Of a DNA stretch of 64,000 nucleotides, positions 11,865 through 25,695 are shown in pieces. Each line of letters begins with the position of its first letter. Positions within the stretch are counted from its first letter, which is position 1. Origin of the DNA: Sinonovacula constricta (taxonomy: Eukaryota > Mollusca > Bivalvia > Cardiida > Solecurtidae). Under the pieces are notes generated by a model. It saw only the letters and a list, made by a program, of their open reading frames with translations, was not told the origin of the DNA and searched no databases. The stretch is from contig CM017571.1 of assembly GCA_007844125.1 (NCBI GenBank), positions 2,392,076 through 2,456,075 on the forward strand. Reading direction: 5' to 3'. Position numbers and translations under genes: made by a program.

Positions 11865-11940
11865 AGGAAGTGGTGGTGGTGGGGTGCAACATAGGGGGGG
11901 GGGGGGTGGGGTGGGGGGTCGGAGGGGGGAATGGAAGGTG
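11865..11940 (+). repeat. G-rich tract with quadruplex potential
   Basis: The + strand carries a run of 13 G, then GGGG, GGGGGG and GGGGGG separated by one to four bases. Four or more G-runs this close meet the usual G-quadruplex pattern. The surrounding DNA is AT-rich. Confidence 0.85.
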
Positions 11941-12654
11941 GTATATAACATGCAGAGGCAAAAGTCTTCATGATAGTATAATGGAACTAGTTTATGTTCT
12001 CTTGCATTTTCTCTGGCTATAAAGAAAAACATATTCTTGTCAGAAACTACATGATACTTGAGATTTAGAATAAACATGTTGCTTCGGTGGCCCCCCCTCC
12101 CCAGAAAGAGTAATCAGAGAGTTTTGATTTGTAAAAAAATTTGAAACTTTGAAAAGTTTTCTTGTGTACATGTATTACAATTGTTCTAGACTGTATAAAC
12201 ATTGCTGATGTTCCTTGCTCACTGTTACTTAATAACTATGGCATTCATGTGAGTTATACAAGGCTATCCTAGCCACCATGGCCCTCTTGTTTAATTAAAA
12301 GATCAATCACTTTTCACAAATTTCACTTTTTTTGCAAATACATGGCATAAATTCATAGTTTTGTAACCTTGCCTTCTATATTATTAATATGATTTCGCTT
12401 AATCTATTAATTATTAAAAAAGTTTTCTATTGTTGGCTGATAGAAAGTTATTCACTTTGAGAATACTGTTGACTTGAGTTATACAGTCAAACCTGTATTA
12501 ATAGACCATCAACAGAACAGGACTAAAATGTTCTCTTAAGACAGACAAGTGGTCTCTTAATGCAACATTGTTATTTCTTTGTGAGAACCACAACTAAAAT
12601 TGGCAAATTGTGTTTGTATCATTGATACATTTACATATATTATCATGATACAAT

Positions 12655-12735
12655 GAAGAAGAAGAAGAAGAAGATGATGAATATTTGTGGTGTAGTGGTG
12701 ATGATGATGATGATGTTGATGATGATGATTGAAAG
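12655..12735. repeat. GAA/GAT trinucleotide microsatellite
   Basis: Short (GAA)n followed by (GAT)n. It lies inside the possible DNA transposon of 12.48-13.81 kb. Confidence 0.85.
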
Positions 12736-13284
12736 TTATTTTAACATGCATTGTACTTGTTTTGTGGAGAAATAACACATTAAAGGAGCAAGATTTTCTC
12801 CCCACCAGTCCTTCTTCTGAATGATAAATGTCTTGCTGGTGACATTTTGTCCCCAATGATTTTGTGTTTGCTAGCTCCAATATCTTTTTATCGTCTCTAT
12901 AATATTGATCTCTCGGTGACCTTTGGGTAATCTATTTTCCATAAAACTTAGGGGGTCCATGGAAAATGTCAATTGTAAATAAACAGTTTACATAACATCC
13001 CCCCCCCTTTTCAAACAGGGAAACCTATGTCCTCAGAAGAAATAAACTTAAACATAAAAAGATTCTTGTGCCATTTGTATAGGGTATTATTTTCGCTTAA
13101 GGGAAAAAGGAGGAAGATTTGTTTAGCAGACTGAATCTTTTTTCTGGACACATTAGGTTTGTTTTTTTAATAAAATTGTATTTAAAATTGCAAAACCACT
13201 AAGACATATAGATAAAATTTGGAGATTATATTAGGTAGTCTTGTAAAAGCAATATTTTATGACAAATGTTAAAGCAAGATATGA

Positions 13285-13390
13285 ACAAAACTAAATATAT
13301 ATCAAGGGCATTTGTGTTTATTTCGATGTCATTTATCCGTAACTAGATATACATCAAGGGCATTTGTGTTTATTTCGATGTCAATTACAA
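13285..13390 (+). repeat. Tandem duplication of about 52 bp
   Basis: ATCAAGGGCATTTGTGTTTA and TTTCGATGTCA occur at about 13302 and 13353, preceded by AACTA(A/G)ATATA in both. Confidence 0.88.
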
Positions 13391-13814
13391 ACACAAATGT
13401 AGACATGATTCTATCATACAAAACAGTTCTGGTCCACCATTTTGGAGCTTATTAACATAATTTAACCATATACTCTGTATTTTTTCAGTGATGGAATAGT
13501 TTCCCCATTGTGTTTTTTTTTTTCTTATTTGAATTTGCATCAGCATACCTGCTTAACCTTGAGACCAGGGTTGATTTTAGCATGTAGTGTCCTAAATAAG
13601 CACAGATATGGTTTGGTTAAAAGATGTGAAGAGAAAGTGACACTTCAATCAATGCGGATTACGTGGTCGTATCTGATTGGCGATGATCTTTGAGTGGTTG
13701 TCTAACGGTGGTCCAATTAAGACATGATTGACACGTTGTTATGTGGTCTTTTATTACATGACAATTAAAGTGGTCACTGGTAAGGGGCGGTCACATGGTC
13801 AGGTTGGACTGTAT

Positions 13815-14954
13815 TTATTCATTTTACGGACCTTTATTAGCATTTTACCTCATAAAAAAATAATAACAACAAAGAAAACCTCATTAGGTTGTCTGATTTG
13901 AAGGAAAATAGCCTGCTGAACAATTTTATTTTCAGCCATAAATTAGAAAAATAGTATTTTAAACTATTTCTTTCCAAAATAGTTTATATATTCATATAAT
14001 TTGTTTTTAATGACCACTTTATGTAAGTATTTCACATATCAATAGACGAGCTGTCTAGAATAGCACCATAGTTTTGGTCCCTTGAGGTACCATGCGTGAG
14101 ACTTTTATTTAACTAGAGTGAAGAAGTCTCCTTGCAGTGTCTACAAATGCAGTAAAGCATTAGTCATGCCTCAGGCTGCCCTAGTAACTATAACAATGCT
14201 GTTGTCATATATATTATTGCATATTAAAACAAACACAAAAGAACATTTTCAGATAATTTCATTATCCAAATGTTTTTTAGTTCGAGTTGAAAAGCTGTAA
14301 AGCAAGCCAGCAAACGTTTTAGTCCCTTGAGGTACCTTGCCTGAGTTCACAATTTGACTTAAGGTTAGATATCACATGAAAATTTCTGCATATAAACAGG
14401 ATACAGCATTTTTGAACCATTTTTTGTTATTTGGTGGTAAGTTTCTGCAGATTTTTTTTTTTTAAATTTAACCAAATTTATTATCCATTATATTCCTAAA
14501 GTTTCAGTATAATGGTATGGCGCACATTACCCAGCCGTCTGTCCATAAGATGTCTCTTGTCATTTGTGCGAATAACTCCACCGAATCAGAATTTCTTTAT
14601 ATTTGCATAGATGATTTACATTTTATATTGATGTCAGTGGTTAAGGAAGGTGAGGAAACTTGGATTGCATTGTTAATTTCAAAGCAATTGCCATTTGTTT
14701 GTCTTTATCTTGTGCAGACAACTCCTCCTTTATAATTCATCAGTGGTTTTCACACTTGAATTGATGATTAATACATTAATGTGTTATTGATGAACTGACA
14801 GACTATTGTTCATTTCTTTTGCCTCATTGCTATTTTTCATGGCAACTTTTCGTGCAGATAACTTCTTCTTTCTCTCAGAAAAATATCTTCACCGATGAAT
14901 GATATTTACGTGCACTCGTGACTTGACCTTTGGGTGTACAATGTTCTTGTGATG
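13815..14954. other. No gene seen; one short direct repeat
   Basis: Only a pair TCCCTTGAGGTACC (about 14079 and 14322, 243 bp apart) stands out. Frames of 60-72 codons have no motif. Confidence 0.55.
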
Positions 14955-15135
14955 CTCTTGATAAATTTGAGATAAATTTGAGAGAGATGATAAATTTGAG
15001 ATAAAATTAAGAGTGATGATAAATTTGAAAGAGATGATAAATTTAAGAGAAATGATAAATTTGAGATAAATTTTAGAGATGATAAATTTGAGAGAGATGA
15101 TAAATTTGAGATAGATGATAAATTTAAGAGAGAAG
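14955..15135 (+). repeat. About 18-bp tandem repeat (GATAAATTTGAGAGAGAT)
   Basis: About ten imperfect copies of GATAAATTTGAGAGAGAT, purine-rich on the + strand. The - strand therefore reads as a Ser/Leu/Asn-rich open frame, which is a repeat artefact. Confidence 0.88.
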
Positions 15136-15224
15136 CAAAGGATTTTAACATAAGAAGGAGCTCTTTTTCATTTGTTGGTGGTATTGTTTTACCAGATATC
15201 GTGTTGTTGTTTTTTTCATGTAAG

Positions 15225-15380
15225 AAAGATAAACAATAATTACAATAATAATAATAATTACAACAACAAAATCAATAATGATAATAATAATAATAATAGG
15301 AATTAATAATAATAATTACAATATTTATTGTAATAATTATAGTAATAATAATAGTAATAATAATAAAAAAAAAAATAATC

Positions 15381-15412
<32 letters not shown>

Positions 15413-15415
15413 GCT
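15225..15415. repeat. AAT-type trinucleotide microsatellite
   Basis: A run of AAT/ATA trinucleotides broken by ACAAT and an A-run, ending in about 15 uninterrupted repeats. Confidence 0.92.
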
Positions 15416-15818
15416 GTATTAAGTGAAGGTAGCACATAAAGCAATAACAAACATGTTTGCACTATCTTACCTAACATGTGGCCTTCATAGAAAGGTAATC
15501 ATGAAAATAAACACACAAAAAAACATACTAGTAAATAAAATAAAACCAACTGAAAACAAATTATACAAAATATCAACAATATAAAGAACAAAAATCAATT
15601 AATAATATAAATAATACATAATATATAGCTATGTGTCCATGTTGGTATAACAGTATATGAATATGTTTATACTGAACTTTATATGAGTAAAGATTGATGA
15701 GCAGACTTAAATACATACAGCTAATATATTATTATGTATGATGACACTAACAATACTGGAATACTTGAAAATAACTCCTTTTTTTTAAATATTTATTACA
15801 TAACTATTTAACTATATG

Positions 15819-16429
15819 TTATTAGTCCTATAAAAAAGCACCTGCCACGTTCAATAACATGACGGCCTGCTTTAAAACAGTGACAATATCTATATCTATT
15901 TTTCCACCCCAGGCCGAAAATGATATAAAGCCCGCATTTGAAGTAATTTGATTGGCTAATAAGGCAGGGCAGAAGCTCTGGCAGCCATTTTGTTTTAACT
16001 CTGTGTAGACGCCGACAGGTTGCATACATTTATGTAATATAATATTCTTAGTTTTCAAACATTCACCGCATGAATTGGAAGTGTTTAACTGAATGTGTTA
16101 TAAATTTACAACAAGAAGGTTTCACAAAAACACAAGAATTTTCTGACTTGGATTAATGCAAAAACTGTATGAAATGTGAAATGTTATAAGTACATGAAGT
16201 TATTTAATAAAATTCAATAAATAAAAGTCAATAAATAAGTGATTTGATATTGGCCCTGTTATTTGTCTTCGGGTCAGTCGTATTGGCCATCGGCCTTCAA
16301 ATCACTTCCAATGCGGGCTTTATATCAATATCTCCAAGGGTCGAAAAAAGTGATAAAGATATTGGCACTGTTTTAAAGCAGGCCGTCGTGCTATTGAATA
16401 TGGCAGGTGCTTTATTATAGGACTAATAA
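15819..16429. mobile_element. Foldback element with about 140-bp inverted ends
   Basis: The left arm (from TTATTAGTCCTATAAAAAAG through CGGCCTGCTTTAAAACAGTG to ATATAAAGCCCGCATTTGA) is matched in reverse by the right arm (CAATGCGGGCTTTATATCAA to CAGGCCGTCGTGC and TTATAGGACTAATAA). The spacer is about 300 bp and non-coding. No clear target duplication was found. Confidence 0.82.
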
Positions 16430-16879
16430 TGTATAGTTACTTAAAATATTGAATGTTAACAGTAACTATTCATTTTATTCCTTTTATATATATCTTATCT
16501 TGACATTGCTATAGAAACCTTTTCATACTGTCAATTTTTCAAGCCACACTTTGTCCAATTAGTTTTGCCCATCTTAACAGCACTAGTGCTATGTTACTTT
16601 GTTGCTAAGCAACACTTTCTTTGTCTTGTTATTTGAACCAGAGAGACGTGGGAAATTTCACAAGAATATTGCGATTCAGTTGTTTTAGTTCTCATTTCCT
16701 ATTAATTCCCAGAAGGGTTGAGAAATGAGAATGTGGCAAACATCATTCCATGAGTTGGAATTTTAAATGTATATTGATAATAAAGATTTGCAAAGAAATC
16801 TTAGAGTATTTGAATTTCCTATTTTAATTTATCAGAGAACACTCCTCATTATATTCAGATTTCATTACTTGTCTGTTTG

Positions 16880-17012
16880 TTTTTATGTTTAACATCACAC
16901 CAGCAGTATACCACACCCAGTCAGATTATCCTAACACTGGGCCAACCAGTCATGGAACTTCCCTTATATTTACTTGAGCGTCCGCAAGGCAGCAATACCA
17001 CTACCACACAAT
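16880..17012 (-). mobile_element. SINE-A, middle fragment
   Basis: Reverse complement of the family core: TATACCACACCCAGTCAGAT, CACTGGGCCAACCAGTCATG and a TTACTTGAGCGT segment. Both ends are incomplete. Confidence 0.8.
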
Positions 17013-17199
17013 GTTTTAGCAGTATAAGTTACCTTGTAAGCGATTTAAGGTATGCAAATAATTGTCAGTTACTTCTTTCTGTGGAAAATAGATTGTGCAA
17101 TGCATTATAAAGCAGGCAAGTCTTCTGTCCTTTAAGTCACTGAGTGATATTCTTGCACCATGCTGCTCATTAATAAGTTTGCAGTTCAATTCTGAAAAT

Positions 17200-18018
17200 G
17201 GAAACAGGGTCTGGGGCTTTTGAGAAGGGGAAAATTACACTTCGTTTTATTAAAAAAGGGGACAGGGCTTGGGTCCTTTGAGAAGGGGAAAATTACACTT
17301 CGTTTTATTGAAAAAGGGGACAGGGCTTGGGTCCTTTGAGAAGGGGAAAATTACACTTCGTTTTATTAAAAAAGGGGACAGGGCTTGGGTCCTTTGTGAA
17401 GGGGAAAATTACACTTTGTTTTATTAAAAAAGGGGACAGGGCTTGGGTCCTTTGTGAAGGGGAAAATTACACTTTGTTTTATTAAAAAACGGGACAGGGC
17501 TTGGGTCCTTTGAGAAGGGGAAAATTACACTTTGCTTTATTAAAAAACGGGACAGGGCTTGGGTCCTTTGTGAAGGGGAAAATTACACTTTGTTTTATTA
17601 AAAAAGGGGACAGGGCTTGGGTCCTTTGTGAAGGGGAAAATTACACTTTGTTTTATTAAAAAAGGGGACAGGGCTTGGGTCCTTTGAGAAGGGAAAAATT
17701 ACACTTTGTTTTATTAAAAAAGGGGACAGGGCTTGGGTCCTTTGAGAAGGGAAAAATTACACTTTGTTTTATTAAAAAAGGGGACAGGGCTTGGGTCCTT
17801 TGAGAAGGGAAAAATTACACTTCGTTTTATTAAAAAAGGGGACAGGGCTTGGGTCCTTTGAGAAGGGAAAAATTACACTTTGTTTTATTTAAAAAGGGGA
17901 CAGGGCTTGGGCCCTTTGTGAAGGGGAAAATTACACTTCGTTTTATTAAAAAAGGGGACAGGGCTTGGGTCCTTTGTGAAGGGGAAAATTTTACTTTGTT
18001 TTATTCAAAAAGGGAAAA
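17200..18018 (+). repeat. 58-bp tandem repeat, about 14 copies
   Basis: The unit is GGGCTTGGGTCCTTTGAGAA plus GGGGAAAATTACACTTCGTT and TTATTAAAAAAGGGGACA, 58 bp. Variation is mainly GAGAAGG/GTGAAGG and TTCGTT/TTTGTT. A 98-codon open frame across its end is a by-product. Confidence 0.94.
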
Positions 18019-18019
18019 T

Positions 18020-19997
18020 TTTGTATGTTTAACTTTTATTTGCTATCATACATCTTGTATGTTTATTCCAAGGCTGTCCCTCTATTTTTCTTGTTCTTTA
18101 TCTCTTCCACTAGATTATCATAGTTCTCTTGAACTTCTACTGTAGTCACTGATCCACATCAACGTGTCTAATTTTCACTTTTCAGCATGGAAATATTGAA
18201 TTTTATCTGAGGGGTCTTTTTTACGGGAAAAACTTGGCTTATTTTCCGAGGGAAGGGACCTATAAATAGTCCCTTCTATATAAGGTAAACAACGCCTGGC
18301 ATTACACAACTATATCACTGACGGACAACTGGTTTATTTAAGGGTCAGCTCATACATTCATATTTTATAGTGACCCAAACTAAATCACTTGAGCGTCTCT
18401 TAAAAACAGATAACGATAAATAATGTTGGCATTTAAAATCTGTATACAATTGATGCATCTAGTCTCCTTCGACATACATATTTGTTTACACGCACTACTT
18501 TTTTCCTGGTATTTGCTGACAAAAGGCCGTCTAGGTCATGCGGGGTCAATCAGTCATGCTTCTAAAGTCCAGCTGTCTCTGGACACTGTCACAATCAACA
18601 CTGCCAAAAATCAATGTTATCTCCCTTGTTCTTAGTTATATTGTTTATATATGTAGTCAATGTATAAATACGGTATTATAATTTGTCGAATTGTTTTAAA
18701 ATATTGACAACACTTTAGACTGCAAAGGTGCATATGCACACATATTTTTGAGAACAAGCTAAGCAGTGACTATAATTGAAAAAAAAATAATAAAGTAATC
18801 AAATGATGAAATCATTAAGAAAAATAATTTGAGATTTTGTGACTTTTGAGGACTTATTTTTTATATAAACCAAAAGGGAATAGATAGTTTCCATATGATG
18901 TCATAGGCACTGATAAGACAGTTTAAGACAGCCATCTTTGATGGCAGAAGCGAACACAGTCTGAAATCGGGAAATATGTGCTCTATTAAACTCAAAACTG
19001 TGTTTTTATTTTTCAGTCTATTTTTCTGAATTTTCTTTCACATTAAACATCTTTTATGGAGTATTTTAAATTTTAAAATTATATTTTAATAGTTTAAAAG
19101 GTAAAAAAAGATACACTGCTCATTTTGTTTATGGATGAACCAAAAATTTTTTTTTTTCTGTGAATAAATTCTTTGTGTATTTATCAATTTAAAAAAAAAT
19201 ATTCTAAAAATATGAATTTCAAGAGCCTTCCAATGGTGTATAGCATTTAATTTTTGGACTGCAAATTGAGAAATCACAAGAAAATAAAATTTACCCTTCT
19301 ATACAATTCATCTGAAAATCCCTTGAAGTTACCATCAAAGATGGCTGCCAAGATAAGGGATCTTCACTGATGTGGAAACTATCAATACCGACCTAGGGTA
19401 GAGATAACTTACTCATGTAATTTATTTTCAAAATAGAGAATAAATGTTCTACAAATTCTAAATGAACCCTTCTCAGATATATTTATGACAATTTAATGAT
19501 GCAACTAAAATGCATTAACTTGTTTTCCTCCAGCATGCATTTCCAGTCAGATTCAAATTTCAGCCTAAAAGACATTAAATTAGTACGGATTTAATTTTCT
19601 TGTGTAAAGGTCGGGACTTTGAAATTTTAACGTGTTCATGCTTAATGGAATGTCCAGTGTTTATACAATTTTCACTGATGGAACAATCATAGAAATAATT
19701 ATTTCTAAAACCATTACTGTCTAAGCACAGATTCAGGGCTGACTAGTGCAAGTGATTAAGAACAGATCTGTCAAAAATTGCTGGGGATTCAAAATCATTT
19801 TTAGAATCTGAACTATCTAGCCATAGCTCTATTGTTCTGCAGCTGCCTCTTTATGTTGCTGTTGCAAACTATTAAGAATTGTTTTTTGAACATAAATGTT
19901 GTGTTAATGTTGTTAATTGTGTAATTATATTTGGGGCCTTTATATAATATAATAGAAGGCCAAAAACAACATATTTTTTTAAATATTGTAATACCCA
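18020..19997. other. No gene seen outside the 18.88-19.38 kb MITE
   Basis: AT-rich flanks of the MITE. A 70-codon frame at 18423 has no recognisable motif. Confidence 0.55.
18883..19383 (+). mobile_element. 501-bp MITE (GATAGTTTCC family), copy 1
   Basis: Ends GATAGTTTCCATAT and ATGTGGAAACTATC form a 14-bp terminal inverted repeat with one mismatch. The interior is AT-rich, with GCCATCTTTGATGGCAGAAG near the left and CATCAAAGATGGCTGCC near the right, a second inverted pair. AATA lies outside both ends and may be the target repeat. Confidence 0.8.
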
Positions 19998-22900
19998 ATG
20001 GTATTCTACCATCCAGTCACACCCAGTCACAATACATGTTTCTTATGCAATATTCTACCATCCACTCACACCCAGACACAATACATGTATCTCATGCAAT
20101 ATTCTACCATCCACTCACATTCAGTCACAATACATGTTTCTTATGCAATATTCTACCATCCAGTCTCACCCAGACACAATACATGTATCTCATGCAATAT
20201 TCTACCATCCACTCACACCCAGTCACAATACATGTTTCTTTATGCCAATATTCTACCATCCAGTCACCACCCAGTCACAATACCATGCATCTTATGCAAT
20301 ATTCTACCATCCAGTCACAACCCAGTCACCAATACCTGTGTTCTTAGCAACTATTCTACCCATTCCAGTCACACCCAGTCACAATACATGTATTCTCATG
20401 CAATAGTCTTACCATCCAGTCACACCCAGTCACAATACATGTATCGTATGCATATTCTACCATCCAGTCACAACCTAGTCACAATACATGTATCTCATGC
20501 CAATTATTCTACCATCCAGTCACACCCAGTCACAATACATGTAATCTCATGCAATATTCTACCATCCAGTCACACCCAAGACACAATACAGTATCTTATG
20601 CAATATTCTAATCCATCCAGTCACACCCAGTCAACAATACATGTATCTTATGCAATATTAACCATCCAGTCACACCCAGACACAATACATGTATCTTATG
20701 CAATATTCTACCATCCAGTCACACCCAGTCACAATACATGTATTCTTATGCAATTATGTCTACCATCCAGTCACACCCAGTCACCAATACATGTTTCTCA
20801 TGCAATAGTCTACCATCCAGTCACACCCAGTCACAATACATGTATCTCATGCAATATTCTACCATCCAGTCCCACACCCCTAGATCAACCAATACATGTA
20901 TCTCATGCAATATTCTACATCCATGTCACACCCAGTCACAATACATGGTATCTTATGTAATATTCTACCATCCAGTCACACCCAGTCACCAATACATGTA
21001 TCTATGCATATTCTACCATCCAGTCATACCCAGTTCACAATACATGTATCTTATGCAATATCTAACCATCCCAGTCACACCCAGTACCACAATACATGTA
21101 TCTCATGCAATATTCTACCATCCAAGTCACACCCAGTCCCACATACATGTTCTTTATGCAATATTCTACCATCCAGTCACACCCAGTCACAATACATGTA
21201 TCTCATGCAATATTCTACCATCCAGTCACACCCAGTCACAATACATGTATCTTATGCAATATTCTACCATCCAGTCACACCCAGTCACAATACATGTATC
21301 TCATGCAATATTCTACCATCCAGTCACCCAGTCACAATACATGTATCTTATGCAATATTCTACCATCCAGTCACACCCAGTCACAATACATGTATCTCAT
21401 GCAATATTCTACCATCCAGTCACACCCAGTCACAATACATGTATCTTATGCAATATTCTACCATCCAGTCACACCCAGTCACAATACATGTATCTTATGC
21501 AATATTCTACCATCCAGTCACACTCAGTCACAATACATGTATCATGCAATATTCTACCATCCAGTCACACAGTCACAATACATGTATCTATGCAATATTT
21601 ACCATCCAGACACCCAGTCACAATACATGTATCTTATGCAATATTCTACCATCCAGTCACACCCAGTCACAATACATGTATCTTCATGCAATATTCTACC
21701 ATCCAGTCACACCCAGTCACAATACATGTATCTTCATGCAATATTCTACCATCCAGTCACACTCAGTACACAATACATGTATCTCATGCAATATTCTACC
21801 ATCCAGTCACACCCAGTCACAATACATGTATCTCATGCAATCTTCTACCATCCAGTCACACCCAGTCACAATACATGTATCTTATGCAATATTCTACCAT
21901 CCAGTCACACCCAGTCACAATACATGTATTCTTATGCAATATTTCTACCATCCAGTCACACCCAGTCCACAATACATGTATCTTATGCAATATTCTACCA
22001 TCCAGTCACACCCAGACACAATACATGTATCTCATGCAATATTCTACCATCCAGTCACACTCAGTCACAATACATGTATCTATGCAATATTCTATCCATC
22101 CAGTCACACCCAGACACAATACATGTATCTTATGCAATATTCTACCATCCAGTCACACCCAGTCACAATACATGATTTATGCCATATTCTACAATTCCAG
22201 TCCAACATCCCATTCACAATAACATGTATCTTATGCAATATTCTACCATCCAGTCACACCCAGTCACAATACATGTATCTCATGCAATATTCTACCATCC
22301 AGTCACACCCAGTCACAATACATGTATCTCATGCAATATTCTACCATCCAGTCACACCCAGTCACAATACATATATTATGCAATATTCTACCATCCAGTC
22401 ACACCCAGTCACAATACATGTATCTCATGCAATATTCTACCATCCAGTCACACCCAGTCACAATACATGTATCTTATGCAATATTCTACCATCCAGTCAC
22501 ACCCAGTCACAATACATGTATCTCATGCAATATTCTACCATCCAGTCACACCCAGTCACAATACATGTATCTATGCAATATTCTACCATCCAGTCACACC
22601 CAGTCACAATACATGTATCTTATGCAATATTCTACCATCCAGTCACACCCAGACACAATACATGTATCTCATGCAATATTCTACCATCCAGTCACACCCA
22701 GTCACAATACATGTATCTTATGCAATATTCTACCATCCAGTCACACCCAGTCACAATACATGTATCTCATGCAATATTCTACCATCCAGTCACACCCAGT
22801 CACAATACATGTATCTTATGCAATATTCTACCATCCAGTCACACCCAGACACAATACATGTATCTTATGCAATATTCTACCATCCAGTCTCACCCAGACA

Positions 22901-25695
22901 CAATACATGTATCTCATGCAATATTCTACCATCCAGTCACACCCAGTCACAATACATGTATCTTATGCAATATTCTACCATCCAGTCACACCCAGTCACA
23001 ATACATGTATCTCATGCAATATTCTACCATCCAGTCACACCCAGTCACAATACATGTATCTCATGCAATATTCATCCAGTCACACCCAGACACAATACAT
23101 GTATCTATGCAATATTCTACCATCCAGTCACACCCAGACAATACATGTATATCATGCAATATTCTACCATCCAGTCACACCCAGTCACAATACATGTATC
23201 TCATGCAATATTCTACCATCCAGTCACACCCAGTCACAATACATGTATCTTATGCAATATTCTACCATCCAGTCACACCCAGTCACAATACATGTATCTC
23301 ATGCAATATTCTACCATCCAGTCACACCCAGTCACAATACATGTATCTCATGCAATATTCTACCATCCAGTCACACCCAGTCACAATACATGTATCTCAT
23401 GCAATATTCTACCATCCAGTCACACCTAGTCACAATACATGTATCTTATGCAATATTCTACCATCCAGTCACACCCAGTCACAATACATGTATTTGCAAT
23501 ATTCTACCATCCAGTCACACCCAGTCACAATACATGTATCTCATGCAATATTCTACCATCCAGTCACACCCAGTCACAATACATGTATCTCATGCAATAT
23601 TCTACCATCCAGTCACACCCAGTCACAATACATGTTTCTTATGCAATATTCTACCATCCAGTCACACCCAGACACAATACATGTATCTCATGCAATATTC
23701 TACCATCCAATGACACCCAGTCACAATACATGTATCTTATGCAATATTCTACCATCCAGTCACACCCAGACACAATACATGTATCTTATGCAATATTCTA
23801 CCATCCAGTCACACCCAGTCACAATACATGTATCTTATGCAATATTCTACCATCCAGTCACACCCAGTCACAATACATGTATCTCATGCAATATTCTACC
23901 ATCCAGTCATACCAAGACACAATACATGTACCTTATGCAATATTCTACCATCCAGTCACACCCAGTCACAATACATGTATCTTATGCAATATTCTACCAT
24001 CCAGTCACACCCAGTCACAATACATGTATCTCATGCAATATTCTACCATCCAGTCACACCAAGACACAATACATGTATCTTATGTAATATTCTACCATCC
24101 AGTCACACCCAGACACAATACATGTATCTCATGCAATATTCTACCATCCAGTCACACCAAGACACAATACATGTACCTTATGCAATATTCTACCATCCAG
24201 TCACACCCAGTCACAATACATGTATCTTATGCAATATTCTACCATCCAGTCACACCCAGTCACAATACATGTACCTTATGCAATATTCTACCATCCAGTC
24301 ACACCAAGACACAATACATGTATCTCATGCAATATTCTACCATCCAGTCACACCCAGTCACAATACATGTATCTCATGCAATATTCTACCATCCAGTCAC
24401 ACCTAGTCACAATACATGTATCTCATGCAATATTCTACCATCCAGTCACACCCAGTCACAATACATGTATCTCATACAATATTCTATCATCCAGTCACAC
24501 CCAGTCACAATACATGTATCTTATGCAATATTCTACCATCCAGTCACACCTAGTCACAATACATGTATCTTATGCAATATTCTACCATCCAGTCACACCA
24601 AGACACAATACATGTATCTCATGCAATATTCCACCATCCAGTCACACCCAGTCACAATACATGTACCTTATGCAATATTCTACCATCCAGTCACACCAAG
24701 ACACAATACATGTATCTCATGCAATATTCTACCATCCAGTCACACTCAGACACAATACATGTATCTTATGCAATATTCTACCATCCAGTCACACCCAGAC
24801 ACAATACATGTATCTCATGCAATATTCTACCATCCAGTCACACCCAGTCACAATACATGTATCTCATGCAATATTCTACCATCCAGTCACACCCAGTCAC
24901 AATACATGTATCTTATGCAATATTTAACCATCCAGTCACACCCAGTCACAATACATGTACCTTATGCAATATTCTACCATCCAGTCACACCCAGTCACAA
25001 TACATGTACCTTATGCAATATTCTACCATCCAGTCACACCCAGTCACAATACATGTATCTTATGCAATATTTAACCATCCAGTCACACCCAGTCACAATA
25101 CATGTACCTTATGCAATATTCTACCATCCAGTCACACCTAGTCACAATACATGTATCTTATGCAATATTCTACCATCCAGTCACACCAAGACACAATACA
25201 TGTATCTCATGCAATATTCCACCATCCAGTCACACCCAGTCACAATACATGTACCTTATGCAATATTCTACCATCCAGTCACACCAAGACACAATACATG
25301 TATCTCATGCAATATTCTACCATCCAGTCACACCCAGTCACAATACATGTATCTCATGCAATATTTAACCATCCAGTCACACCCAGTCACAATACATGTA
25401 CCTTATGCAATATTCTACCATCCAGTCACACCTAGTCACAATACATGTATCTCATGCAATATTCTACCATCCAGTCACACCCAGTCACAATACATGTATC
25501 TTATGCAATATTCTACCATCCAGTCACACCCAGTCACAATACATGTATTTCATGCAATATTCTACCATCCAGTCACACCCAGTCACAATACATGTATCTC
25601 ATGCAATATTCTACCATCCAGTCACACCCAGACACAATACATGTTTCTTATGCAATATTCTACCATCCAGTCACACCCAGACACAATACATGCAT
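19998..25695 (+). repeat. 49-bp satellite array, about 116 copies
   Basis: The unit is ATTCTACCATCCAGTCACAC followed by CCAGTCACAATACATGTATC and TCATGCAAT, 49 bp. It has an internal near-duplication (CCAGTCACAC/CCAGTCACAA). Because 49 = 3x16+1 and the unit has no stop in any + frame, the + strand stays open for up to 1063 codons while the frame rotates through all three readings. These are not proteins. Variants such as ATTCCACC recur 588 bp apart (12 units) at 24631 and 25219. Copies between about 20.22 and 22.22 kb are full of one-base indels; those downstream are nearly perfect. Confidence 0.97.

Larger units (their letters stand above)
12481..13814. mobile_element. Possible 1.33-kb DNA transposon, non-autonomous
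   Basis: The left end ATACAGTCAAACCTGTATTA and right end CAGGTTGGACTGTAT are inverted copies (about 15 bp, one mismatch). Both sub-terminal regions contain GGTC...TTAA-type words (GTGGTCTCTTAATG; GTGGTCCAATTAAGAC). No transposase is visible. The pairing could be two independent fragments. Confidence 0.5.
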
